From assembly GCA_944392695.1 (NCBI GenBank), contig CALXXN010000001.1, positions 62,001 through 126,000 of the forward strand: a stretch of 64,000 nucleotides of DNA, in the 5' to 3' direction. Below the pieces are notes generated by a model that saw only the letters and a program-made list of their open reading frames with translations, was not told where the DNA came from and searched no databases. The translations under genes and the position numbers were made by a program. Within the stretch, counting starts at the first letter, position 1, and each line of letters starts with the position of its first letter. The stretch is from an uncultured Spirochaetales bacterium. Its GTDB lineage: Bacteria; Spirochaetota; Spirochaetia; Sphaerochaetales; Sphaerochaetaceae. This document shows, piece by piece, positions 7,335-15,122 of the stretch.

Positions 7335-8485
7335 CCCCGGGCTTCGTCCCAGACCATCTTCTTCAACTGTTCCCGACGTTCTGGAGCGACCCGCTCCCAG
7401 GCCTGGAGTCCACCGAAGTGGCCTGTCTCGGAGAGTACTGCGTACTGAGGCTGCCTGAGGTGGAACTCATTGATCATGCCAAGCGGACTGAGGTCCCAGC
7501 TCTCAGCGGCCCACGCAGAAAGCTTGTCATCAGCGATAAGTCCCGTACCAAAGCAATCAACATGTACGGAGACAGGCTTGCTTATGCCGATCGCATAGGC
7601 CAGTTGGACAAGGCAGCGGTCGGCGATGCGAGCATCGACGATTGTCTTGGCTATATTGCGTGCCACATAGGAGGCTGAGCGGTCGACCTTGGTGGCATCC
7701 TTGCCAGAGAATGCGCCACCACCATGAGGCGCGTAGCCGCCATAGGTGTCGGCGATGATCTTGCGTCCCGTCAGACCCGTATCCGCGGCGGGGCCGCCCA
7801 GGACGAAACGTCCTGTCGGGTTGATGAGGAAGCGTGTGCCCTCGTCAATCAGCGGGGATGGTATGCACTTGAGGATGACCTCCTCCTTGAGTGTCTGCCT
7901 CAGGTCACCAATGCTTATATCCTCATCGTGCTGGGCTGACAGCACGATCGTGGAACAGCGCAGCGCCTTTGCCCCATCGTACTCAAGCGTCACCTGGGCC
8001 TTGCCGTCAGGGCGGAGGAAGGGCAGTTGGCCGCTCCTCCGCTTCTCAGTCAGCGCAGTGGTGAGGGCACGTGCCAGGTTGAGCCCCAATGGCATGAGGT
8101 TGTCGCACTCATTCGTGGCGAAGCCGAACATCATTCCCTGGTCCCCGGCTCCCAGCTCCTCTGTAGAGTCCACACCCATCGCGATGTCAGGCGACTGGGC
8201 GTGCAGGCTCACGACCAACTTGGCCTTGTCTGTGAAGAGGTATTCATCCTTTGTATAACCGATGCGGCGTACCGTCTCACGTACGACCTGTTCAACATCA
8301 GCTTTCGATTTCGTCGTGACCTCGCCCATCACATGGATGAAGTCAGGGCAGGCCGTAGTCTCAATCGCGGCCCTTGTCATGGGATCGTCTGTCAGGAAGG
8401 CATCCAGAAGTGAATCGGAGACCTGGTCACAGACCTTGTCCGGATGTCCGCTCGTGACGGACTCCGAGGAGAAGAGATGTCTCAT
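7331..8485 (-). CDS. metK: S-adenosylmethionine synthetase
   Basis: 384 residues, the normal MetK length. The N-terminus SESVTSGHPDKVCDQVSD carries the methionine/ATP-binding His-Pro-Asp-Lys. GAGDQGMMFGFA is the central signature and GGGAFSGKDATKVDRS the C-terminal P-loop-like signature. It makes S-adenosylmethionine from methionine and ATP in the cytoplasm, supplying methyl donors used by TrmJ and others here. The ATG at 8485 has an AAGGA Shine-Dalgarno. About 150 nt of leader upstream shows extensive self-complementarity (separate entry). Convergent with the small membrane protein. Confidence 0.97.
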   Translation of the reverse strand: MRHLFSSESVTSGHPDKVCDQVSDSLLDAFLTDDPMTRAAIETTACPDFIHVMGEVTTKSKADVEQVVRETVRRIGYTKDEYLFTDKAKLVVSLHAQSPDIAMGVDSTEELGAGDQGMMFGFATNECDNLMPLGLNLARALTTALTEKRRSGQLPFLRPDGKAQVTLEYDGAKALRCSTIVLSAQHDEDISIGDLRQTLKEEVILKCIPSPLIDEGTRFLINPTGRFVLGGPAADTGLTGRKIIADTYGGYAPHGGGAFSGKDATKVDRSASYVARNIAKTIVDARIADRCLVQLAYAIGISKPVSVHVDCFGTGLIADDKLSAWAAESWDLSPLGMINEFHLRQPQYAVLSETGHFGGLQAWERVAPERREQLKKMVWDEARG

Positions 8486-8638
8486 CTTTTTTTCCTTTTT
8501 AGAAGTTTGGCAGGAGGCTGGCGCTTCTGGTCCACCAGGCTTCCTTGGCTTGAAGTATCGTGGTGGATGGATGCCGGGTCAAGCTTGATGTGCCTTGTGG
8601 GACAGGCTGATACGGGTTGTCGCCATCACCTCCAGCCT
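8486..8638 (-). ncRNA. Structured metK leader, candidate riboswitch-like element
   Basis: Transcribed on the minus strand ahead of metK. Perfectly complementary arms seen by eye (plus coordinates): 8531-8537 with 8561-8567 (7 bp), 8548-8553 with 8579-8584 (6 bp), 8515-8519 with 8634-8638 (5 bp) and 8520-8523 with 8621-8624 (4 bp). The first two pairs interleave and would form an H-type pseudoknot. GGAGG at 8513-8517 could alternatively pair with CCTCC at 8629-8633, so two outer folds compete. None of the SAM-I conserved core (for example the GAUGAAACCC-type stretch) is present. Function is inferred from position only. Confidence 0.4.
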
Positions 8639-8665
8639 TGACTAAAGGAAGGATCTTGGTATATT
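8638..8665 (+). promoter_or_regulatory. Promoter of dksA
   Basis: -35 TTGACT (8638-8643), 16-nt spacer, -10 TATATT (8660-8665), about 37 nt of leader before the ATG at 8710. The -35 box borders the metK leader on the other strand. Confidence 0.6.
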
Positions 8666-8709
8666 CCCTAGTGTTTCTTCTGAAAACCATCCAGGCAAGG
8701 GGGTAAGTT

Positions 8710-9066
8710 ATGGAACAGAGCTTCACGGAAGAGATGAAAGAAGTGCTCCTCAAGGAGCGCCGCGAGCTTCTGGAGCGCATGAACGGGGAGAACAGCTCCT
8801 TCAAGGAAGAGGGGGCTACTGGCCGTGGCGACAGTGTCGACCTCGCTGCTGATGAGGGTGCCTTCAAGAAACGTGAGGCATTGAATGCCATGGACGCCAA
8901 GAACCTCACAGCTGTCGAGAACGCACTCAAGCGTATCAGCGAGAACCGCTACGGTATCTGCTTGAAGTGTGGTCGCAAGATCCCTGAGGACCGCTTGCGT
9001 GCCATGCCTTCAGCTGTCCTTTGCATAGATTGCAAGAGCGCAGAGGAGAAGAGGCGCTCATTCTAA
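8710..9066 (+). CDS. DksA/TraR C4-type zinc-finger protein
   Basis: 118 residues. The N-terminal two thirds are helical and rich in Glu, Lys and Arg (a coiled-coil hairpin, with an acidic tip region around GDSVDLAADEG). The C-terminus has a four-cysteine zinc finger: C-x2-C (CLKC) then C-x2-C (CIDC) about 18 residues later, followed by EEKRR. DksA-type proteins enter the RNA polymerase secondary channel and modulate initiation together with ppGpp. It is shorter than E. coli DksA (151) but normal for the DksA/YocK/TraR broad family, so I give no firm symbol. The ATG follows a GGGGG-type ribosome-binding stretch. Confidence 0.85.
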   Translation: MEQSFTEEMKEVLLKERRELLERMNGENSSFKEEGATGRGDSVDLAADEGAFKKREALNAMDAKNLTAVENALKRISENRYGICLKCGRKIPEDRLRAMPSAVLCIDCKSAEEKRRSF

Positions 9067-9070
9067 GGCA

Positions 9071-9697
9071 TCAAAGATAGGGGTTGGTCTTTTTCTCCAG
9101 CCCCATCTTCGTATAGGGGCCATGCCCGGGAAGCACATCCACATCGTCACCGACCAAGGCGCACAGGCGCTTGAGTGATGACATGAGCATGCCTGCGTCA
9201 CCTCCAAGGTCGGTGCGCCCGACGCTTCCTGCGAAAAGGGTGTCACCGGAGAACATGAAGCCGCCTTCCTGGTTAAGGAAGCAGAGGCTTCCTGCAGTGT
9301 GTCCTGGTGTGCTTATGGCCATGAGGCCTCCCGGCAGGCTGTCTCCATCCTTGATCAAGAGGTCAGGAGCGGGGGCTTCGAGTTCATCACTGCTTCCGGG
9401 TGAGAGCGAGAAGAGTGAGAGCGTGGCCAGCATGGCCCTGGCCTCCAAGAAATCCTTGTCAGCTTCCGATATCGCGGTTTTCAGGCCAGGAAAGGCCTCC
9501 TTCAAGCCATGAAGGGCCATGACATGGTCAGCATGACCATGTGTGAGCAAGACCCATGACGGGGTCAGGGACTGGGCTTTCAGGCGCTCTATGATGCGCC
9601 CTGCAGGGGCCGGGGCGTCGATAAGGACGACCTCGTCCCCTTCAAGGATGTAACAGTTCGTCCCAAAGGGACCATTAGTCAGACAGCTTATCCTCAT
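9071..9697 (-). CDS. MBL-fold metal-dependent hydrolase (glyoxalase II-like)
   Basis: 208 residues from ATG 9697. The metallo-beta-lactamase signature THGHADHV is near residue 53 and GHTAGS and SGDTLF supply later metal ligands (His and Asp). FGTNCYIL at the N-terminus is the normal opening strand of small MBL hydrolases of the YcbL/glyoxalase II-like group. Substrate is unknown; thioester hydrolysis is the usual activity. It lies downstream of and overlaps the RNA-binding protein gene by 23 bp, so both should be on one transcript. The farther in-frame ATG at 9715 would add six residues and is less likely because the family begins near MRISCL. Only 4 bp separate it from the convergent dksA end. 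Confidence 0.85.
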   Translation of the reverse strand: MRISCLTNGPFGTNCYILEGDEVVLIDAPAPAGRIIERLKAQSLTPSWVLLTHGHADHVMALHGLKEAFPGLKTAISEADKDFLEARAMLATLSLFSLSPGSSDELEAPAPDLLIKDGDSLPGGLMAISTPGHTAGSLCFLNQEGGFMFSGDTLFAGSVGRTDLGGDAGMLMSSLKRLCALVGDDVDVLPGHGPYTKMGLEKKTNPYL

Positions 9698-10514
9698 TGT
9701 CGATGTGCTCTTCAACAGCCGGGGCTTCTTCTGCTACGGGCGCTTCTGAGACAACCTCCACTGCCGGGGCATCCTGACCGATGGTGGCTTCCTCTCCAAC
9801 AGGGGCTTCCTCTTGCTTGGAAGTTGCGGTGGCTGCAGCCTTGTCAGAGGCCTTCTCAACGACCTCGCCTGGGCGGCGGTCCTTGTTGGAGATGTTGACC
9901 TGGACGAGGCGGCCTTTGACGGTCGTGCCGTTCAAGCGTGCGATGACGTCCTGGCAGTCTTCCTCTGAAAGTGTGATGAATGAGTATTTGTCATGTATGC
10001 GGATCAGGTAGATCCCTTCCTTGCTGACCGTGCCCTCGGCTGTGATCAGGCTGATCAGGTCACGGGCGTAGACATGGTTGGCCTTGCCGAGGTTGATGTA
10101 AAGCGTCCTGGCCCCCTCTGGGATTTCGCGCATGCGCTTCTCCTTGGGCTGCTGGGTCTTGTCCTGGGGCTTTGCCTGCATGGGGCGCCTCTCCTCGCGT
10201 TCACGGCGCACAGGCTCTTCTGCTTTCTGCTCCCTCACAGGCCTCTCTGGACGGACTTCACGAGGCTTCCTCTCCTGCCTCTCAGCCCTCACATCCTTGC
10301 GCTCACGGCGGCCGTCACGGGCCTGTGGTGTCTTCATCAGTTCACGAAGCAGGTAGGCGGAGAAATAACCACGGAGGGTGAAGGGTACATTACGGCGGAT
10401 CAGCTTCTTGATCCTCTCGAGCTCCTCAGGGCTGCCATCTGAGCGTATGGCTTCGACGAGCTGGCCGATCCTGGCGATGAGGACATCCTCGCTAATCTGG
10501 TTGTCTGTTGGCAT
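9675..10514 (-). CDS. DbpA-like RNA-binding domain protein with basic linker and Ala/Glu-rich tail
   Basis: 279 residues from ATG 10514. Three parts are visible: a helical N-terminus (about 1-65) with a GYFSAYLLREL segment; an Arg/Lys/Glu/Pro-rich linker (about 70-130); and a DbpA/CsdA-type RRM (about 130-210, starting ARTLYINLGKANHVYARDL and including YSFITL and GRLVQV). The tail is a repetitive stretch of Ala, Glu, Val and Pro. Such RRMs normally end DEAD-box helicases, but no helicase motifs are present here. An AGGAG Shine-Dalgarno lies 11 nt before the ATG. It may bind rRNA or act as a stand-alone chaperone; that is inference. Confidence 0.75.
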   Translation of the reverse strand: MPTDNQISEDVLIARIGQLVEAIRSDGSPEELERIKKLIRRNVPFTLRGYFSAYLLRELMKTPQARDGRRERKDVRAERQERKPREVRPERPVREQKAEEPVRREREERRPMQAKPQDKTQQPKEKRMREIPEGARTLYINLGKANHVYARDLISLITAEGTVSKEGIYLIRIHDKYSFITLSEEDCQDVIARLNGTTVKGRLVQVNISNKDRRPGEVVEKASDKAAATATSKQEEAPVGEEATIGQDAPAVEVVSEAPVAEEAPAVEEHIDNEDKLSD

Positions 10515-10592
10515 TTGTGTTGCGACTCCTAGGTGCTGATTACACCTTAAATGTTTGTGATGCATCCCTTTGCGTTAATTGGAACAAAGCGT

Positions 10593-10620
10593 CCTGATTC
10601 GCAGGGGGACTCCAATCAGG
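10593..10620. repeat. Inverted repeat between divergent genes
   Basis: CCTGATT (10593-10599) and AATCAGG (10614-10620), a perfect 7-bp dyad with a 14-bp spacer, lying between the divergent RNA-binding and coiled-coil genes. No T-tract follows either arm. It could be an operator or a chance repeat. The rest of 10515-10697 holds only the flanking start signals. Confidence 0.4.
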
Positions 10621-10677
10621 ATAGTCAGAAGGGCGATGCTGTGTCAATGAAGGGCTCTAGTGCCAGAATGGCCCGGA

Positions 10678-10686
10678 TGCTATAAT
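10678..10686 (+). promoter_or_regulatory. Extended -10 promoter of the coiled-coil gene (leaderless-type)
   Basis: TGC followed by a perfect TATAAT (10681-10686). No good -35 is present, which the extended -10 can compensate. The ATG at 10698 is 11 nt downstream, with no Shine-Dalgarno. Confidence 0.55.
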
Positions 10687-10697
10687 CCGATCCACGG

Positions 10698-11738
10698 ATG
10701 GATAGCGTCAAAAGCCGTACGGATGAACTTCAGAAAGACATGGACAGGGCCTGGGCCTCGTTGCGGAGCCAGGCTTACCGTCTTGCCCAGTGGGCAATCA
10801 CAGATGATGGCCCTGTGAGCCTGATCTCACCGACCTTGCGTACTGGGTTCCAGGATGCTGTCAGCCGCCATGATTCAATCAAGGCCATGGTGCTGGCAGG
10901 GGAGGAGGAACGCCGCCGCCTGGATGAGGGAAGGCAGAGCGTGTCCCGCTTGGAGAAGGAGAAGGCCCAGGGGGAGAAGAAGCTTGCTGAGCTTGAAGAA
11001 CTCATCGGTGCTGTCGCCATGGCCCAGGGTGACAGCCCTGATGCCGACCCTGGTGTGAAGGAGGCCATCACCCCCTTCATAGAACGCCGCAACAGCTTGG
11101 CGGAGGCTGCTGGACGTGGGGGGCTCAGGGCGATTGCGTCCAAGGCCCAGCTTGCACTTTACAAGAGGGGTGAGGCCGCTGTCTTCACCGAGATCTTCCA
11201 TACATTGGAGTCCAAGGACCTGCTTGACAAGCTCTCTGGTGACAGGGCTGGAGCCCTGGTCGATGCATACAGGGCGCTTTCCAAGTCCACCAGGAAGCTT
11301 TCCAAGGAACTTGAGGCTGGCAGTGACAGGCTCTCTGCCCGTGAGCTGTTGATGGATGACGACCAGGATGGATCCCGGCTGAAGGCCCAGGAGGCCCAGG
11401 CTGATGATGCCCAGCGTGAGGCGGGAATCGCCTATGGCCTCTACCTCTTCGACAATGGTGGCAAGTGGATAAGCCAGGACACAAGCGATAGCGTCCTTGA
11501 CCTGGTCCAGGGCATGTTGGATGAACAGGGCCATATCGAGGAGTGCCGCCGCAACATGGAGAAGGAGCGTGACTGGGCCGCGATTGAGGACTTCAAGTCG
11601 ATGATCAGCTTCAACGACAGCCGTATAGAGGCCCTTCGTCGTGAAATCAGGACGATAGAGGAGGAGATCGCCCAGGTCGAGGAGGAGAACGAGGGGCTGA
11701 GGCGGAAGATCTCCAATGTGGAGGCCAGGCTGAAGTGA
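10698..11738 (+). CDS. Coiled-coil protein of unknown function
   Basis: 346 residues, no signal peptide and no membrane segment. Heptad-like Glu/Lys/Leu stretches occupy about residues 70-110 and again 280-346 (ending in repeated IEEE and VEEEN runs); the centre (about 120-270) looks helical and globular. I do not recognise the family. It has a perfect extended -10 box 11 nt before its ATG and overlaps mltG by 4 bp, so it is the lead gene of a cell-envelope unit (this gene, mltG, PHP phosphatase). A structural or septal partner role for MltG is possible but rests on position only. Confidence 0.7.
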   Translation: MDSVKSRTDELQKDMDRAWASLRSQAYRLAQWAITDDGPVSLISPTLRTGFQDAVSRHDSIKAMVLAGEEERRRLDEGRQSVSRLEKEKAQGEKKLAELEELIGAVAMAQGDSPDADPGVKEAITPFIERRNSLAEAAGRGGLRAIASKAQLALYKRGEAAVFTEIFHTLESKDLLDKLSGDRAGALVDAYRALSKSTRKLSKELEAGSDRLSARELLMDDDQDGSRLKAQEAQADDAQREAGIAYGLYLFDNGGKWISQDTSDSVLDLVQGMLDEQGHIEECRRNMEKERDWAAIEDFKSMISFNDSRIEALRREIRTIEEEIAQVEEENEGLRRKISNVEARLK

Positions 11739-13072
11739 GCGAGAACCGTTTCAAGGTACCTGCGAAGAGCCAGGCCACGCCAGCCCCACGCAAACCCAGC
11801 CCCAGGAAGACACCGACCCAGAAGAAGGCTGCCCAGAATCCTGTCAGGAAGCGTGCCGCCGACCTGACAAAGGCTTCCACAGCGAAAGCCAAGTCCAAGC
11901 TCGTCTTTGAACACAGGGAGCTGCCTGATGTCCCTGACATGGCGACACTGACGCGCAAGGAGCGCATGGGCCGGGTCCTCGGGCAAGACCAGGCCAGGAA
12001 GAAAGAACCTGCCAAGAAGCCACAGGCCTCACAGGCTGGGCGTTATGATTCGATGCGCAGGAGCCTTGAAGCCAAGGCTCCGAAGGCAGTACGTCCAACA
12101 AGGGAACGTCATGTCGAGTCGAAGAAAAGCCCTGACTGGCTCCTTCCTGTCATAGCCACGGCTGCCACTTTGGCTATTGTGCTGCTCATCGTGCTCCTGG
12201 TGGTCCGTTCAAGAGGAGGGGATGCCACACAGGCATCTTCGACTGTCGTGATCGACCGCGGCCTTGGGGCCCGTCAGGCAGCCATGCTCTTCGATGGTTT
12301 CGTGGATCCTGATGAGCTTACAGCTGTCCTGGAAGCCGAGGGGCTCTCATCCTCGATCCAGGTAGGCACCTATACGGTAAGTCCTGGCATGGACGCCAAT
12401 GACATCGCCACGATGATCACCCGTCCCCAAGGGGTCTTCAGGGTATGGCCAGGACAGGACATCGCTGATATCGATGAAGGGCTCTCATCCACAGGCCGTT
12501 CCGCCCGGGGTGCCTTTGCTGATGCGGTGGAGGCGCTTGCTGATGAGCGAGGTCTTTCCTTCTCAGAAGGCTGGCTCCTGGCCGGGGACTATGCTTACAG
12601 CAGCCCCGGTGCCCTGGCTTCCGACATGCTCTCATCCATGCTCTCCCTCCTCAAGAGTGAAGGGGAGGCCGTGGCCTCAAGCGGTCTCAGCCTGGATGAG
12701 GTCGTCATCATCGCAAGCATGGTCAACCGTGAGACCCAGGATGTGGATCAGATGCCGGTCATAGCTGCTGTGATCCTCAACCGGCTTGGACTTGGCATGC
12801 CGCTTGGAATCGATGCGACTACGCGCTACGAGCTCGATGAATGGAGCCGTGCCTTGTCAGCAGATGACTTTGAATCATCCAGCCCTTACAACACAAGGCG
12901 TGTGCCAGGCCTTCCCCCGACAGGCATAGGCTGTCCTGGCGTTGATGCCATCCTCGCAGTCCTCCATCCTGCTGACACCTCCGCACTCTACTACCTCCAT
13001 GGCAGTGATGGGGACCTGCACCTGGCTGATGACTACGCAGGACATCTGGACAACCAGGTGCGTTTCCGCTGA
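11735..13072 (+). CDS. mltG: Endolytic murein transglycosylase MltG
   Basis: 445 residues. A long basic Pro/Ala/Lys-rich cytoplasmic region (about 1-125) precedes one membrane helix (about 133-155), then the YceG/MltG domain. Diagnostic parts: the LysM-like segment ending GVFRVWPGQDI, and the catalytic block ASMVNRETQ with Glu near residue 332, followed by AAVILNRL, IDATTRYEL and the SPYNTRRVPGLPPTGIGCPG segment typical of MltG. The enzyme cuts nascent glycan strands and sets their length. The 120-residue cytoplasmic extension is longer than in E. coli. GTG start overlaps the previous stop (GTGA). Confidence 0.92.
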   Translation: MSENRFKVPAKSQATPAPRKPSPRKTPTQKKAAQNPVRKRAADLTKASTAKAKSKLVFEHRELPDVPDMATLTRKERMGRVLGQDQARKKEPAKKPQASQAGRYDSMRRSLEAKAPKAVRPTRERHVESKKSPDWLLPVIATAATLAIVLLIVLLVVRSRGGDATQASSTVVIDRGLGARQAAMLFDGFVDPDELTAVLEAEGLSSSIQVGTYTVSPGMDANDIATMITRPQGVFRVWPGQDIADIDEGLSSTGRSARGAFADAVEALADERGLSFSEGWLLAGDYAYSSPGALASDMLSSMLSLLKSEGEAVASSGLSLDEVVIIASMVNRETQDVDQMPVIAAVILNRLGLGMPLGIDATTRYELDEWSRALSADDFESSSPYNTRRVPGLPPTGIGCPGVDAILAVLHPADTSALYYLHGSDGDLHLADDYAGHLDNQVRFR

Positions 13073-13118
13073 CTTCCCATTCCACCAAGCCCTGGCTAGA
13101 CTGTGCATGGAGGGTCTG

Positions 13119-13922
13119 ATGGCGTTCACAGCAGATTACAACATACATACCCACAGCCATTACTGTGGCCATGGCACAGGGGAGGTCCATGATTACGTGG
13201 AGGAGGCTTCCGCTTGGAAACTTGGCCTCCTTGGCTTCAGCGAGCACTGTCCCTTTCCAGACCACTTCCTCAAGCGCTCGCGCATGGATATCTCAATGAT
13301 GCCAGCCTATGAGGCTGATGTCAGGGAGGTTGCAAAGACCGCCCCATTCCCAATACTGCTGGGCTATGAATGCGACTATTTCACCAAGTACCATGACTAC
13401 TTCAAGGACCTGAAGGATTCTGGCAGGTTGGACTACCTGGTCACAGGTACGCACTTCATCATCCGTCCTGATGGCAGGCGTGTCACTCCATTCTCTGATG
13501 AACTGGTCAAAGAGGACCTCTGGCTTTACTACAAGCAGATGGAGGAGGCGGTCTCTACAGGCTTCTTCGATTTCATCGCCCATCCTGACCTCTTCATGGC
13601 GGGCTATGCCGGGTGGGATGCCGGAGCCCAGGCCTTGGCGCGTGATGTGATCCAGCTCTCACTCTCTTCAGGGCTGCCCTTGGAAGTCAACTCGAACGGA
13701 CTGCACAAGCCACAGGTGGCAGGCAGGGCCCCTTATCCTCATGAGGGTTTCTGGCGCCTGGCATCTGAACTTGGTGCTCCTGCTGTGATTTCAAGCGATG
13801 CACACAAGCCAGGCCACCTGTGCGCTGACAGGGGCATGGTGGAGGAGTGGGCCCTTGGGCTCGGCATCAAGCTTGTGAAGCCTGTTTTCAAACCAGGACG
13901 CTTAGAATGGGACAGGGGTTGA
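13119..13922 (+). CDS. PHP-domain phosphoesterase, histidinol-phosphatase (HisJ) family
   Basis: 267 residues. PHP metal motifs are in order: HTHSHYCGHG (residues 10-19), GFSEHCPFPDH near 40, GYECDYF near 85, a TGTHF block near 112, FIAHPDLF near 150 and ISSDAHKP near 225. The trinuclear metal site hydrolyses phosphomonoesters; HisJ acts on histidinol phosphate, but no other his genes are in the window, so the substrate is uncertain. ATG 13119 is chosen over 13107 because GGAGGG is at the right distance. It follows mltG by 46 bp and its end overlaps the convergent pseudouridine synthase gene by 21 bp. Confidence 0.85.
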   Translation: MAFTADYNIHTHSHYCGHGTGEVHDYVEEASAWKLGLLGFSEHCPFPDHFLKRSRMDISMMPAYEADVREVAKTAPFPILLGYECDYFTKYHDYFKDLKDSGRLDYLVTGTHFIIRPDGRRVTPFSDELVKEDLWLYYKQMEEAVSTGFFDFIAHPDLFMAGYAGWDAGAQALARDVIQLSLSSGLPLEVNSNGLHKPQVAGRAPYPHEGFWRLASELGAPAVISSDAHKPGHLCADRGMVEEWALGLGIKLVKPVFKPGRLEWDRG

Positions 13923-15122
13923 GAATGTCACTTCCTCCCCGGTCCCGGGGTGTGTGAAGCTGATTGTGGTGGCATGGAGGCAGAGGCGTTCACCTTCCTT
14001 CCTCGTCCCGTAAAGCCTGTCTCCGACTATGGGGTGGCCAAGTCCGCTTGCAGCATGGACACGGATCTGGTGGGTGCGTCCTGTACGTGGATTGAAGGCG
14101 ATCCGGGTCACGGTGCGCCCATCGAGGACCTCCACCCCAAGGCGCTTCCAATCAGTGACCGCCTTCTTCCCGTCAACAGGGTCGACGATTTGACAGGGCC
14201 TATTGTCTACATCAAGCCTGATGGGAAGGTCCACCTGTCCCCCGTCTTCCTTGACAAGCCCTTCGACCAAGGCTGTATAGCTCTTGCTGACCTGTCTGGC
14301 CTCAAAGGCCATGGAGAGCTTGCGCTGGGCCTGTGGCGTCTTCGCCCAGACCATGACGCCTGATGTGTCCATGTCGAGGCGGTGGACCGATGGCTGCGCG
14401 GGGATCGACGGGAAGATCCGCCTCAGCCTGGTTGCGACACAGTCCTGCTTGTCCTCACCCCGTCCAGGGACGGAGAGCATGCCTGCTTCCTTGTCGACGA
14501 TGATGATGTCGTCATCACTGTAGCAGATCCTGAGCCCTAACATGTGCGGGAGGATGAGTCCACAGCGTTCATCACAGGGCGTGCGGCTTTCAAGATGTCC
14601 ATGTGATGGGCTTGTCCCGAAGTGGAGTTCGCAAAGCGACACGGGTTCCCAGGAACGCTTGAAGCAATAGGAGAGGAGCTTGATCGCCGCACAGTCCCCT
14701 GTCCCTGTGGGCATGCTCTCAATCCCCATGTCCTTGAAGCCAAGCTTCCCATAGGGGCTGTGGAAGACATAGAGCTCCCTGAGCCTTGCCAGGCATTCAT
14801 TGGACAACTGGCGCCTCTCCTCCCCGTCAGGGAGGCTGTGGAGTGGGCCATCGTAGATCGCTGTGATTTCCCTGAAAGCCTTGACCGAGAAGCAGGGCGG
14901 TACGTAGCCGGGGACCAGGTAGTCCCCATCCAGGGCTCCAGAGAAAGCGTATATGGTCTTCTCCGCCCCATCTGCCAGGCGGCAGGTGAGGGCGCCGAGC
15001 ATGAGTGTACGTCCTTCTATGGGATGCAGGCCCTCCTCATCGAAAGTGCCACGTCCACAGATGAGGCTTGCAAGGTGGAGCAGGGCCTCTTTGGCCCTTG
15101 CCTCTGGTAGGAGCTGCAGCAT
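13902..15122 (-). CDS. RluA-family pseudouridine synthase with added N-terminal domain
   Basis: 406 residues. The C-terminal half (about 190-406) is RluA-like: VHRLDMDTSGVMVWAKT contains the catalytic Asp in the HRLD motif, and NPRTGRTHQIRVHAA is the second signature. The first ~190 residues hold AFSGALDGDYLVPGYVPP and GTGDCAAIKLLSYCF, the N-terminal module of the longer (about 550-residue) RluA paralogues of Bacteroidetes and Gammaproteobacteria; the coiled-coil insert of those proteins is much shorter here. The RNA target is unknown. The ATG overlaps the gpsA stop (ATGA), so it is the last gene of the GH36-gpsA unit. Convergent overlap of 21 bp with the PHP gene. Confidence 0.85.
   Translation of the reverse strand: MLQLLPEARAKEALLHLASLICGRGTFDEEGLHPIEGRTLMLGALTCRLADGAEKTIYAFSGALDGDYLVPGYVPPCFSVKAFREITAIYDGPLHSLPDGEERRQLSNECLARLRELYVFHSPYGKLGFKDMGIESMPTGTGDCAAIKLLSYCFKRSWEPVSLCELHFGTSPSHGHLESRTPCDERCGLILPHMLGLRICYSDDDIIIVDKEAGMLSVPGRGEDKQDCVATRLRRIFPSIPAQPSVHRLDMDTSGVMVWAKTPQAQRKLSMAFEARQVSKSYTALVEGLVKEDGGQVDLPIRLDVDNRPCQIVDPVDGKKAVTDWKRLGVEVLDGRTVTRIAFNPRTGRTHQIRVHAASGLGHPIVGDRLYGTRKEGERLCLHATTISFTHPGTGEEVTFSTPVPF

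Noticed and set aside
8486-8638. SAM-I riboswitch, SRP RNA or 6S RNA in the metK leader
   Set aside because: The conserved cores (SAM-I GAUGAAACCC-like, SRP GGAAGGAAGCA-like) are absent, so only a general structured leader is claimed.
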